A DNA stretch of 64,000 nt from Desulfosarcina alkanivorans. GTDB taxonomy: Bacteria > Desulfobacterota > Desulfobacteria > Desulfobacterales > Desulfosarcinaceae. The translations under genes were made by a program, and so were the position numbers. The stretch lies in the NCBI RefSeq assembly GCF_009688945.1, contig NZ_AP021874.1, forward strand, positions 6,200,001-6,264,000, in the 5' to 3' direction. The notes beneath the pieces were generated by a model that worked only from the letters and a program-made list of their open reading frames with translations, ran no database searches and was not told the origin of the DNA. Positions 25,892 to 34,799 of this stretch are shown here, one piece after another. How positions within the stretch are numbered: the first letter of the stretch is position 1; every line of letters starts with the position of its first letter.

Positions 25892-26617
25892 ATGAAATGT
25901 CCCGGACAGGATACGCTCTACTGGAAGCCCGGCGCCATCTACGAGGTGCCGTGCCCCGAATGCTGCGCCAGTGTCGAGTTCTTCAAGGACGATACGGCCC
26001 GAAAGTGCCCGAAGTGCGGGCACCGGTTCGTGAACCCGAACCTGGATTTCGGCTGCGCGGCATACTGCCAGTACGCCGAGCAGTGCATCGGGACCCTGCC
26101 CGAGGAGTTCTTGCTCCAAAAGGAAGACCTGCTCAAGGACCGGGTGGCCATCGAGATGAAACGCTATTTCCGGGGCGACTTCAAACGCATCGGCCATGCC
26201 ACCCGGGTGGCGCGCTACGCCGAGCGCATCGGCCGTGCCGAAGGCAGTAACCCGGCGGTGGTCCTGTGTGCGGCCTACCTGCACGACATCGGCATCGTCG
26301 AGGCCGAGAAAAAGTACGGCAGCAGCGAGGCCCGCTACCAGGAGCAGGAAGGGCCGGCCGTGGCCCGTGACATCCTGGAACGCCTGGGCGCCAAGCCCCC
26401 GCTGGTGGAAGAGGTCTGCGACATCGTCGGCCACCACCATCACCCGCGAGAAACGGAGACCCTCAATTTCAAAGTCCTCTACGACGCGGACTGGATTGCC
26501 AATCTGGAGGACCGCAAAAAGGAAAACGGATTGACCTCAGAGAAGGTCGAATCGATCGTCAACGAGAAATTCCTGACCGAAAGCGGCCGGGCAGAGGCCC
26601 GTAAGACATTACTTTGA
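25892..26617 (+). CDS. HD-domain phosphohydrolase with N-terminal zinc ribbon
   Basis: A 241-residue cytoplasmic protein. Residues 21-42 hold a CxxC...CxxC zinc ribbon (C21, C24, C39, C42), followed by further cysteines at 55, 59 and 65. The HD domain runs from about 85 to 210: H102 (GHATRVARYA), H131-D132 (AAYLHDIGIVEAEKK), the HHHHPRE run at 181 and D200 in YDADWIANLED. These are the metal ligands of HD hydrolases acting on nucleotides or cyclic nucleotides. It lies between hcp and a ferredoxin gene, an arrangement seen in HcpR regulons, so it is probably part of the nitrosative stress response. CGGAGAA precedes the ATG. Substrate unknown. Confidence 0.85.
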   Translation: MKCPGQDTLYWKPGAIYEVPCPECCASVEFFKDDTARKCPKCGHRFVNPNLDFGCAAYCQYAEQCIGTLPEEFLLQKEDLLKDRVAIEMKRYFRGDFKRIGHATRVARYAERIGRAEGSNPAVVLCAAYLHDIGIVEAEKKYGSSEARYQEQEGPAVARDILERLGAKPPLVEEVCDIVGHHHHPRETETLNFKVLYDADWIANLEDRKKENGLTSEKVESIVNEKFLTESGRAEARKTLL

Positions 26618-26700
26618 AAATAACCGGAGTTTTTATATCGCTCCGACCCACATAAACGCACCACCCCGGCGAGCCGGCGGTAAACGAGGAAGCGACAACC

Positions 26701-27438
26701 ATGAAAGTTAACCGAAAGATCATTGAAATCGATGAAGAACGCTGCGATGGATGCGGCAACTGCGTGATCGCCTGTGCCGAAGGGGCGTTGAAGATTATCG
26801 ACGGCAAGGCCAGGGTGATCTCGGACAACCTGTGCGACGGCCTGGGCGCCTGTATCGGCGATTGCCCCCAGGACGCATTGAAGATCATCGAGCGCGAAGC
26901 CGAAGACTTCGACGAAGCGGCGGTGGAAAAGCACCTGGAGTCCCAGAAGGCCGGGGAAGAGACGGAATCCATGCCCTGCGGCTGTCCGTCATCCCAGATC
27001 CGGAACTTTGCGCCGGCCGACGGCTGCCAGGGTGCCAATACGCCCAAGAAACTGGAAGCGGGCAAATCCGCCCTGAGCCACTGGCCCGTACAGATCCGCC
27101 TCATTCCTCCCACGGCGCCGTTTCTCAAAGGCGCCGACCTGCTGGTGGTGGCCGATTGCGTGCCCGTGGCGTTTCCCAACCTGCACTGCGACTACCTGGA
27201 AGGCAAGACCGTCATGGTGGGCTGTCCCAAATTCGACGACGCCCAGGCTTACATCGACAAGTTTGCCGAGATTTTCGATGCGGCGGGGGTCAACAGCGTC
27301 ACCACCATGATCATGGAAGTGCCCTGCTGCTCCGGCCTGCCCATGATCGTGAAAAAGGGAATGGAAAAAGCCGGCGTCGATATCCCCACCCGTCAAGTGA
27401 CCATCAGCACCCGGGGAGAGGTCCTGGAGGAACAATAG
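26701..27438 (+). CDS. ferredoxin-like 4Fe-4S protein of the hcp operon
   Basis: A 245-residue protein. The first cluster motif is CDGCGNCVIAC (C15, C18, C21, C25). The second, CDGLGACIGDCP, keeps C45, C51 and C55 but has Leu at 48 where a fourth Cys would sit. A middle CGCPSSQ segment and a C-terminal domain with ADCVPVAF, MVGCPKFDD and EVPCCSGLP supply more cysteines that may bind another cluster. It is the third gene after hcp; a role as electron donor to Hcp is the natural inference. AACGAGGAAGCG precedes the ATG. Cytoplasmic; no signal peptide. Confidence 0.85.
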   Translation: MKVNRKIIEIDEERCDGCGNCVIACAEGALKIIDGKARVISDNLCDGLGACIGDCPQDALKIIEREAEDFDEAAVEKHLESQKAGEETESMPCGCPSSQIRNFAPADGCQGANTPKKLEAGKSALSHWPVQIRLIPPTAPFLKGADLLVVADCVPVAFPNLHCDYLEGKTVMVGCPKFDDAQAYIDKFAEIFDAAGVNSVTTMIMEVPCCSGLPMIVKKGMEKAGVDIPTRQVTISTRGEVLEEQ

Positions 27439-27450
27439 GACGCGAGCTTC

Positions 27451-27493
27451 AGGGCATGCCGCGATTCTGCCGACGGGGCCGGCGGCATGTCCT
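27451..27493. terminator. bidirectional terminator between convergent genes
   Basis: AGGGCATGCCGC (27451-27462) pairs with GCGGCATGTCCT (27482-27493) over 12 bp with one G-T wobble. It fills the gap between the ferredoxin stop and the kinase stop and can serve both strands. Confidence 0.65.
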
Positions 27494-29803
27494 TTAGGTC
27501 AATGCGCGTCGAACGGCGCCGGCCAGTTTTTCAATCCCAACCGGTTTCATCAGCAGCGCGTTGATGGAAAGCCTTTCAAGATCATGCTCCGACAGATGGT
27601 GGCTGAACCCCGTACACATAATGATCGGGATGCCGGGCCTGATCTTTCTGATTTCCATCGCCAGGTGTTTGCCGGTCATGCCGGGCATGTTCATGTCGCT
27701 GATGACCAGGTCATACCTTTCCGGCCGTGTGCGAAATGCCTCCAGGGCATCCTGCGGGTTCATATGCGTCTCGACATCGTAGCCCAGCCGTTCCAGATAA
27801 TGCCTGCCGATTTCGACAAGGGATTTTTCATCGTCAACCAGGAGAATCGACTCATTCCCATCAGGCAGCGCAGGGGGGGCGGCTTCGGTTTTCCGGGCCG
27901 TCGAATCAATCATGGGAAGCCATATGGTAAATCGCGTTCCTTCGCCAGGTACGCTTTCAACCGCGATCGTTCCGCCATGGTCGTTGACTATTCCCATCAC
28001 CGTGGACAGCCCCAGGCCCGTTCCTTTTCCCACCGTCTTGGTGGTAAAGTAGGGGTCGAAAATCCGCTCCTTGATTTCGGGGTCGATGCCTTGACCGGAG
28101 TCCGATACCGTCAGCTTCAGGCCTTTTTCGCCTTTTTGCGGGCTGACCGTCGTTCCATCGGCGGGGCCAATGACGAAAGGTTCCAGTTCGACATCGATCA
28201 CGCCGCCGTCCGCTTCCAATGCGTGGACCGCATTGGTGCACAAGTTCATGACGACTTGATGAATCTGGTTCTCATTGGCCATGACGATAGCTGCCTGCAG
28301 CGGCACCTGGTGTTGAATCGTAATGCTCGTGGGGGTCGAGGCCCGAATCAGTTCAAGGGCTTCCCTGACCACGATGCCGATGTCGATGGGTGCCTTTTCA
28401 GATGAGGATCTCCGGCTGAATGTGAGGATCTGGCCCACCAGGTTCTTTGCCCGTTCACAGGCCTGTAAAATTCTGTCGGTGTATTCCCGGACCTTCGGGG
28501 GGGCGGAGGGTGCATACCTGGACAATTCCGCATAGCCGACAATGGCACCGAGAATATTATTGAAGTCGTGGGCGATGCCTCCGGCCAGTTGCCCGATGGC
28601 CTCCATCTTCTGGGCCTGTTGAAGTTGTTTCTCCAGTTTGCGCGCCTCCGTCACGTCCCTGGCACCCACGACGATGCCCTTGACCGTGTTGTCTTCCCCA
28701 AAATAGGGAGAATAGCACACATCCAGCGTCTTGGGGCCGTACACCGGACTATCGAAGGTGCTCATGAAACGCACGGTCTCTCCGGTGAAGGCCCGATGCA
28801 TATGGGGCCGGATCTTTTTGTCAAAGAGCGCCTGGCCAAGCACGCTGGATACCTGCTGCCCGACGATTTTCCCGGGCGGCAAACGGAAGAACTCAAAATA
28901 GCTGTTGTTCGCCGCTTCGTATCGGTAATCCTTATTGACCAGGGCTAAAAAATCATTGGAAGCGGACACAATCTGCTCGTACTTGCGCAGCAATTCCTCA
29001 TTTTCCCGACGTCTTGACAGGTCTTCGATGTCCTTCACGGTTCCGAGCACACGAACCGGCGGTCCGTTCCCGGCGTTCAGAAACACGCCATTGTCTTCGA
29101 CCCAGCGATAGCTGCCGTCTTTTTTCCTGAATTGATACTCGAGGGTGAAGGGAAGCCCGTCGTTCATGGCTTTGGATAACGCCGCCATCGTGTTTTGCCG
29201 GTGTTCGGGATGGATATGCGCCTCCATGCCGGAGATGTCCAACGCTGCGATTTCTTCTTCGCTGTACCCGGTTATTTCAGTTACCGCCCCATGCCAGCGG
29301 ATCCGGCCGGTTTCGATGTCATGGTCGTAAAGCATCTGCCCGGTCTGGCGGATCATGACGGAATAGCGTTCTTCGCTTTCCCTGAGCGTGGATTCTGCCC
29401 GCCGGACCTCCTGGACGCTGGCCTCCAGTTGTCGGATCCGTTGTTGCTGGTCTTCCCAGAATGCAATTTCCTGGGGGATGAACCGACGGGTCAGGATGAA
29501 GAGAATGGTAATGCCGGCAAGCAGGTTGAATATTTTGGGCCAGATCGTATTCTCGGGCAGGATCAGATACTCATAGACCCCGGCAGGCAGGATGCCGACC
29601 TGAGCCGTTCGCAGGGTGCCGAAGTAAACACTTTCGAAAAAGGTTCGAAACGCTTCGAGGGCGAGGACGACCATCAGGGTGGCGAACAGCCGGCTTTTTC
29701 CCTTCGGGACGACGATCCGTTGCAGGCAGAACACGAGGATCGCCAGCCAGATCACCGCCAGCAGCCAATAACTCGCCGGCATCAGGATGTTAATGATTTT
29801 CAT
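27494..29803 (-). CDS. hybrid sensor histidine kinase, PAS-PAS-HisKA-HATPase-REC
   Basis: A 769-residue membrane kinase. Three N-terminal helices (residues ~10-30, 38-58, 90-108) lead to a short coiled coil, a PAS domain (~145-265, with a PAC-like YQFRKKDGSYRWVEDNG), a second PAS (~280-390), HisKA with GGIAHDFNNILGAIVGYAEL (phospho-His), HATPase (NLCTNAVHA, DSGQGIDPE, GKGTGLGLS) and a C-terminal receiver with SILLVDDEKSL, phospho-Asp in LVISDMNMPGM and the LLMKPVG lysine. HDFNN marks the family of kinases without long H-box coiled coils. Input is probably a soluble ligand seen by PAS. No output regulator is adjacent. Confidence 0.93.
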   Translation of the reverse strand: MKIINILMPASYWLLAVIWLAILVFCLQRIVVPKGKSRLFATLMVVLALEAFRTFFESVYFGTLRTAQVGILPAGVYEYLILPENTIWPKIFNLLAGITILFILTRRFIPQEIAFWEDQQQRIRQLEASVQEVRRAESTLRESEERYSVMIRQTGQMLYDHDIETGRIRWHGAVTEITGYSEEEIAALDISGMEAHIHPEHRQNTMAALSKAMNDGLPFTLEYQFRKKDGSYRWVEDNGVFLNAGNGPPVRVLGTVKDIEDLSRRRENEELLRKYEQIVSASNDFLALVNKDYRYEAANNSYFEFFRLPPGKIVGQQVSSVLGQALFDKKIRPHMHRAFTGETVRFMSTFDSPVYGPKTLDVCYSPYFGEDNTVKGIVVGARDVTEARKLEKQLQQAQKMEAIGQLAGGIAHDFNNILGAIVGYAELSRYAPSAPPKVREYTDRILQACERAKNLVGQILTFSRRSSSEKAPIDIGIVVREALELIRASTPTSITIQHQVPLQAAIVMANENQIHQVVMNLCTNAVHALEADGGVIDVELEPFVIGPADGTTVSPQKGEKGLKLTVSDSGQGIDPEIKERIFDPYFTTKTVGKGTGLGLSTVMGIVNDHGGTIAVESVPGEGTRFTIWLPMIDSTARKTEAAPPALPDGNESILLVDDEKSLVEIGRHYLERLGYDVETHMNPQDALEAFRTRPERYDLVISDMNMPGMTGKHLAMEIRKIRPGIPIIMCTGFSHHLSEHDLERLSINALLMKPVGIEKLAGAVRRALT

Positions 29804-29847
29804 TCATTCTCCAGCATACAAGGGTTGTGTGTGGCAGCTTTTCCCGA

Positions 29848-32769
29848 TCATTGCCGGTCCAGCTCCCGACGAACGGCCAGCCCGATCTTTTCCAGGGTGT
29901 AAGGCTTGCGGATATAGCCGCCGGCCCCCAGGTCCTGCATGGCCTTGACGCGGTCGGATGGGGCGTAGCCACTGGCAATGATGGCCTTTTGACCGGGGCG
30001 AACGTTCAATATGCGCCGGTAGGTTTCCAGGCCGTCCATGCCGGGGGGCATCACCATGTCAAGGACCAGAAGATCCACCGTGCGGGTTTCCATGAAGGCC
30101 ACGGCCTCCTCTCCGCCCGCTGCGGATGAAACCCGGTAGCCCAGTTTGCCGAGCATGCGTACGGCGATATCGAGCTGCTCCGGGACGTCGTCCACGACCA
30201 GTATCCGTTCCGAACCGGTGTAGTCCTGGAGAACCACCCGGCGGCGGGTTTGATTATCCGCTTCACGGGTGGCCGGCAGGAAAATGTGAAACCGGGTCCC
30301 GTCACCCTCCCTGCTTTGAATGTCCACAAATCCACCGTGGTCCTTGATGGTGTTCCAGACCACGGTCATACCCAGGCCCGAACCGCTTCGACCCATCCGC
30401 TTCTTGCTGTAAAAGGGTTCAAAAATCCGGTTGAACGCTTCCGGCGGGATGCCGATTCCCTCGTCGGAGACGCACAGCACGACATATTCACCCTCCGGGA
30501 TCTTCTCGTATCGGTCGATCGCCGTGTCCAGATACCTGTTGCGGGTCATCACGCCAATGGCGCCGCCCGCCGGCATGGCCTCGGCAGCATTGCCGACCAG
30601 GTTCATGATGACTTTTGAGATGTGCACGGCCGACCCCTTGATGTTCATCAAATCATCGGCCAGCTTGGTGACCACACGTGTCTTGGGATGGTTTTGCGAC
30701 AATCGCTTGAATTCAGGCGCCTTCAGATATCCCTCCACCGCATGGTTCAGATTGATGATATCGTGGTTCTTGACACTGCGGCGGGCGATCATCAGCAGGT
30801 CCTGGACAATGTCCGCCGCCCGTTGGCCGGATCGCTGGATCGTTTTGATGCTTTCTCTCATCGGGCTGTCCGCCGGCAGGTCCAGCAGCAGCAGCTCCGG
30901 GTAGCTGACCAGTCCGCTGAGGATGTTGTTGAGATCATGGGCGACCCCCGCCGCAAGGCTGCCCATGGCTTCCATTTTCTTGGATTGTTCCAGTTTGTGT
31001 TCCAGGTGTCTGCGCCGGTTGATATCCCGGGCGATGCCCTGGGTGCCTAAAAAGGATTGGCCGTCCGGCGGTGTTTTCGTATAGATTCCCTCCGCCGAGA
31101 CGCTGAAGTAGCGGTTGTCGCCGTCTGTCTCATTGGGGCCCGGGGAGACCATCAGCCGTACCTCCAGATCCGTGGTGGCACGCTCGCCCGTCCGTCGTTC
31201 ATTGATTCGGCGGGTGGCGGACTCCCTGTCTTCGGCGGCCACCAGATCGAGGATGTGCCTGCCGATCAACGCCTCGGGCGTTTTCTGGTACTTGGCAATG
31301 GCGGGGCTGATGAACGTGATGCGACCCGAGGCGTCCAGCCGAAACACAATGTCGGGGATCGTCTGGATGATGGCATTGAGGTGCCGCTCGCTGTTTTTCA
31401 TCAAAATCAAGGCCTCCTGCAGGTTCTGGCGGGCCTTTCGCTGTCTGGTCCAATATTTGAAAAGCATGAGAAAAAGACCGCCGGTTGCGATCACGGCGGC
31501 GGGCAACAGGGGCGACACCAGTATCTGACGGCTGCTGAAGATGAGTTGGGCACCCCCCCAGCAGCCGACGATGCCTGCCGTACCGATTGCCGCTGCAGGC
31601 ACGAATTCCAGACGGGCGATGCAGAGGCTTAATAAAACGGCCACCAGCACGGAGAAGATGACTTCAAGATACAGGATCTCACGGTGGCGACGAATATAGC
31701 CCTTTGACAGGATCGTCTCGACCGCCTGGGCGTGGATCTCTACGGCCGTATACGCCCCCCCGGCCGGTGAGTGGAATGTCGGTGCCAGGCCGGTCGCATT
31801 TAACCCCACCAGCACGATTCGGCCCTTGACTTCCGATTCGGTGATTTGACCGTTCAGCACCCGGTCCGCCGACATGTGCCTCAGGCCTGACCGCCGGCCG
31901 GTAAAGCGAATCCGCATGTTTCCGTGGTCGTCGATCGGTATCCTGTGGTCGCCCAGGATCAGACAGGTCTGGCTCCCCTGGCGATGCTCCAGCATCGCCG
32001 GTTGACCCTTTCCGCCGGCGGTCAGCAGGGCGGCGAGGGCGAGGTTGGGGTAAATGTCCTGCCCCCAGCGAATCACCAATGGCAGTCGACGCAGCCGCCC
32101 GTCTCCATCGGGCTGGCCATTCAAAAATCCTGAACCCGCTGCTGCACGGGCCAGCTGATCCAGATTGCAGACCACACCCTGTGCCTGGAAAAGCGACAGC
32201 GATCCGGACCCATTGGACGGGTGTTGACGCTTGACCAGGTCGAGCGGGTGCAACGGACATCCGGCGATTTTTTGACCGCCATCGGTGAAATTAAATTCAT
32301 AACCCAGAACAAACGGTCCCTTGGCCAGGGTGGACGCCAGTATGGCATCGTTGTCCTGCACGGCGGTGACATCCACCATGCCGCCCGCGATGGCGGGCTG
32401 GTAATCAAGCCCCGACTGGAGCGCTTTGGGGGACGTGCGGTCAGGTTCAGCCATAATGAAGTCCAGGGCAATGCTGCGGGCTCCCAACCCGGCAATCCGG
32501 TCCAGCAACACTGCCAGGCGGGACCGTGGCCACGGCCATTGGCCCCATGCCGCCAGGGATTGCTCATCGACGTCGACCACCACCACCGCATCGGTGATGC
32601 CGGTATCGGCGTCCCCGGCAACGATGGCGTCCATCAGCTTGAGCTGGAGACCTTCGAACATCGCGGGGTAAAACAGGTAGGCCGCCGACCACAGAATCGA
32701 CCACAGGACACCGAGAAGAATGGTTTCCCTGATCGACGGATTGATGTTTGGGGGAGATGTATCCATCAC
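29848..32769 (-). CDS. CHASE2-domain hybrid sensor histidine kinase
   Basis: A 973-residue kinase with GTG start. Helix 1 (~18-38) is followed by an extracellular CHASE2 domain (~45-345; VVVVDVDEQSLAAWGQWPWP, RSIALDFIMAE, GYIRRHREILY), three helices (~352-440), a PAS domain (~470-590), HisKA with AGVAHDLNNILSGLVSYPEL, HATPase (NLVGNAAEAMP, DEGIGIPPE, GRSGSGLGM) and a receiver (RILVVDDVPEQ, LVLDMVMPPGMDG, YIRKPYTLEKIG). The OmpA and FecR proteins lie upstream in the same direction. CHASE2 proteins often occur with FecR-domain proteins, which suggests a shared envelope-stress or surface signal. Confidence 0.93.
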   Translation of the reverse strand: MMDTSPPNINPSIRETILLGVLWSILWSAAYLFYPAMFEGLQLKLMDAIVAGDADTGITDAVVVVDVDEQSLAAWGQWPWPRSRLAVLLDRIAGLGARSIALDFIMAEPDRTSPKALQSGLDYQPAIAGGMVDVTAVQDNDAILASTLAKGPFVLGYEFNFTDGGQKIAGCPLHPLDLVKRQHPSNGSGSLSLFQAQGVVCNLDQLARAAAGSGFLNGQPDGDGRLRRLPLVIRWGQDIYPNLALAALLTAGGKGQPAMLEHRQGSQTCLILGDHRIPIDDHGNMRIRFTGRRSGLRHMSADRVLNGQITESEVKGRIVLVGLNATGLAPTFHSPAGGAYTAVEIHAQAVETILSKGYIRRHREILYLEVIFSVLVAVLLSLCIARLEFVPAAAIGTAGIVGCWGGAQLIFSSRQILVSPLLPAAVIATGGLFLMLFKYWTRQRKARQNLQEALILMKNSERHLNAIIQTIPDIVFRLDASGRITFISPAIAKYQKTPEALIGRHILDLVAAEDRESATRRINERRTGERATTDLEVRLMVSPGPNETDGDNRYFSVSAEGIYTKTPPDGQSFLGTQGIARDINRRRHLEHKLEQSKKMEAMGSLAAGVAHDLNNILSGLVSYPELLLLDLPADSPMRESIKTIQRSGQRAADIVQDLLMIARRSVKNHDIINLNHAVEGYLKAPEFKRLSQNHPKTRVVTKLADDLMNIKGSAVHISKVIMNLVGNAAEAMPAGGAIGVMTRNRYLDTAIDRYEKIPEGEYVVLCVSDEGIGIPPEAFNRIFEPFYSKKRMGRSGSGLGMTVVWNTIKDHGGFVDIQSREGDGTRFHIFLPATREADNQTRRRVVLQDYTGSERILVVDDVPEQLDIAVRMLGKLGYRVSSAAGGEEAVAFMETRTVDLLVLDMVMPPGMDGLETYRRILNVRPGQKAIIASGYAPSDRVKAMQDLGAGGYIRKPYTLEKIGLAVRRELDRQ

Positions 32770-32849
32770 TTCCTAAAACGATGGCACCATATCTCCCGGC
32801 GTCTCAGAAGTCGGGGCGGCCATCGATGCACCAGTCAACGGCAGTTGGG

Positions 32850-33452
32850 TTATCGGACAATTACCTCTACGCGCCGGTTTTTGGCATTGGCCACATTGTC
32901 CGCAGTTTTAACCAGCGGGTTTTCCTCACCATGGGAAGAGACATCGATAAGGGTGTCATCAACACCGTTGGCCACCAGCAGCCGTTTGACCGCCTTTGCC
33001 CTGCGCATGGAAAGGTCGAGGTTGTAGGCCTTGTCTCCCATGGTGTCCGTGTGCCCCACCACGGAGATGCGTGTCGGTGCCCGCTGGTGAATGGCTGCGA
33101 CGATACCCGGCAGCTGTCTGCCGGATGCCGGCAGCAGCTGCACCGAATCCGACAGGAAATGCAGCACGAAATGAACCGGTGGGGGAGGCTGGTTGGAAAC
33201 GACCTGCCCGAACAGGTCCTGAACATGGGCCGCGTCCAAACTGACCGGGGCATCGGGAGGCGTCTTCCTGCTGCGGACAACCGTAGACTGGTTGGGCTGG
33301 CTGATGTCAACCGATCCGGCATCGTTGGAAACCGTAATCTGTCCCACGGACCCGTCCGCATCCGGCACCAGAACGACCATGCTTTTGTGCCCACAGGCCG
33401 TTACAACAGACATCGCCACCAAGCAGCACCAGATAGCGATCCATTTTTGCAT
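32850..33452 (-). CDS. OmpA-family lipoprotein
   Basis: A 200-residue outer-membrane-associated protein. The lipobox VVTACG (Cys near 20) ends the signal peptide. Residues ~95-200 form the peptidoglycan-binding OmpA-C domain: FVLHFLSDSVQLLPASGRQL, ISVVGHTDTMGDKAYNLDLS, RRAKAVKRLL and KNRRVEVIV. The TD..G...yN..LS..RA motif that grips diaminopimelate is intact. Between FecR and the CHASE2 kinase, it may link cell-wall state to the kinase. The gap to the kinase start is about 80 bases. Confidence 0.9.
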   Translation of the reverse strand: MQKWIAIWCCLVAMSVVTACGHKSMVVLVPDADGSVGQITVSNDAGSVDISQPNQSTVVRSRKTPPDAPVSLDAAHVQDLFGQVVSNQPPPPVHFVLHFLSDSVQLLPASGRQLPGIVAAIHQRAPTRISVVGHTDTMGDKAYNLDLSMRRAKAVKRLLVANGVDDTLIDVSSHGEENPLVKTADNVANAKNRRVEVIVR

Positions 33453-33518
33453 GGTCGATTCACCTTTCTAAAAAAGCGGTATACACCCGGCAACTACACC
33501 TTCATTTCAGCTGGCCGC

Positions 33519-33965
33519 CTAATCCACCTTGATCAGCACATGGGTTCCCCGAACACCGATGGTCGCGGCCGGCAGAATCAGTTGAACCGATTCAGGGGCC
33601 AGCCTGGTCATCTGCCCGGACAAAAACGATACGGTGCCGCGGATCAGGCGTACGATGAATGACAGATTTTTTTCCACTGGCTGGAACAGATAGTCATCAA
33701 TAACGAGCTCGGTGCCCGGCCCCATGGATATGCGGGTATCGTCAGAGAAAACCAGCCCGACATATCCCCGGCCATCGGTTTTGATCGTATCCGCCTGGTT
33801 GATCTGCATGCCGGCGACAACCGTGAACCTTTCACCATGGCGCTCGACGGTGACGCCTCCTTCGACGGATTTGACGACGCCGACGAAGGGCTGGGCCGAA
33901 GCCGGGGGGCAGAGCCCGGCCAGCAGGACCACCATCCATAACAGGGCGACATGCGCAATCCTCAT
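33519..33965 (-). CDS. FecR-domain exported protein
   Basis: A 148-residue protein with a signal peptide (ALLWMVVLLAGLCPPASA) and one FecR domain: VGVVKSVEGGVTVERHGE, ADTIKTDGRGYVGLVFSDDT, RISMGPGTELVIDDYLFQP and LIRGTVSFLSG, ending with VRGTHVLIKVD. It is the free-standing periplasmic or surface form, not the anti-sigma form, since there is no cytoplasmic helix-turn or membrane helix. It leads the leftward FecR-OmpA-CHASE2 kinase set. AGGAGG is found near the ATG (GTGAGGAGGTCGTC). Confidence 0.88.
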   Translation of the reverse strand: MRIAHVALLWMVVLLAGLCPPASAQPFVGVVKSVEGGVTVERHGERFTVVAGMQINQADTIKTDGRGYVGLVFSDDTRISMGPGTELVIDDYLFQPVEKNLSFIVRLIRGTVSFLSGQMTRLAPESVQLILPAATIGVRGTHVLIKVD

Positions 33966-34345
33966 GACGACCTCCTCACGGGAAGCGGACAGCCATTTAC
34001 AATAACGGCAGTTGACAGCGGATGCCTAATCCGCCGGACGTGGTTGTGGAGACGCAGGAGGGCAGAAGGCGTCTAGGAATCGGTCTCCAGATCTTTCGTA
34101 TTGGAATTCGGGACGAAATGCAATACTTATCACATTATATCAGGGGATTAAAATAGATAAAGGGGATAGCGGCAACCATCGCCGCCCCCACCACCGGTCG
34201 GTCCATGGCGCGGCACGGGGATGGAAGCGGTTTAAACGAAACTGCCCGTGAGGCAGGCGGCTTCAACGACCGGGAAGGGGGGGGCGCAAGGCAGGATGCA
34301 ACCCCTTGGTTTCAGGGGGGCACCCGGCTTTTGTGAAACCGGGCG
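33966..34345. other. intergenic, terminator and promoter only
   Basis: About 380 bases. The right part must hold the promoter of the FecR unit? No: FecR is read leftward, so its promoter lies just right of 33965, in an AT-rich patch near 34110-34160. At 34323-34343 a small hairpin (CCCGG...CCGGG with TTT/AAA) lies after the DUF1566 gene and may end that operon. Confidence 0.45.
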
Positions 34346-34786
34346 TCAATTGTCTTTTGCGGTTCTGACGGCAAACCCACGCGTCCCGTAAGGGTCCATG
34401 TAACGAAAAAGATAGAGGGACAGATCCTCATTTTCTTGAAACGGCCACACATGGATTCCCGTGGTTTTCAACAACGGCGTGATGCCGGGCGGTCTGCCGG
34501 GAGAGTGGGAAAGGATACGCAGCTCCTCGGCCGTCGGCATTCGCCATCTGCCTCCGGCAACGGTCAAGCTGCGCACCCATGCAACCGCCCGGTGGTAGCT
34601 GGTATCCTCATCAGGGCCGGCGAGCCACTCCAGGCCGGTGCTCGTATCCGCCACCATCCCGTTGGCATAGGCCACAAAACGTCCATCACGGCCGACCTCT
34701 TCAAGGCTGTCTGTCCGAGCGGCACCGGTTGACAAGAGCATTGCGGATGCCAGTAATAAGACAGCAATGCCGACGACGCGTTTCAC
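34346..34786 (-). CDS. DUF1566 (Lcl-like) exported protein
   Basis: A 146-residue protein with a signal peptide (VVGIAVLLLASAMLLSTGAA). The domain shows the DUF1566 pattern: VADTSTGLEWLAGPDEDTSY, AVAWVRSLTVAGGRWRMPTAEEL and a C-terminal GTRGFAVRTAKDN. This C-type-lectin-like fold is common on the surface of Desulfobacterota and binds polysaccharide or matrix in the studied Lcl case. It follows the first methyltransferase gene by 13 bases, so it belongs to the same operon. Function here is not known. Confidence 0.8.
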   Translation of the reverse strand: MKRVVGIAVLLLASAMLLSTGAARTDSLEEVGRDGRFVAYANGMVADTSTGLEWLAGPDEDTSYHRAVAWVRSLTVAGGRWRMPTAEELRILSHSPGRPPGITPLLKTTGIHVWPFQENEDLSLYLFRYMDPYGTRGFAVRTAKDN

Positions 34787-34799
34787 TTATTTCAGCCTT

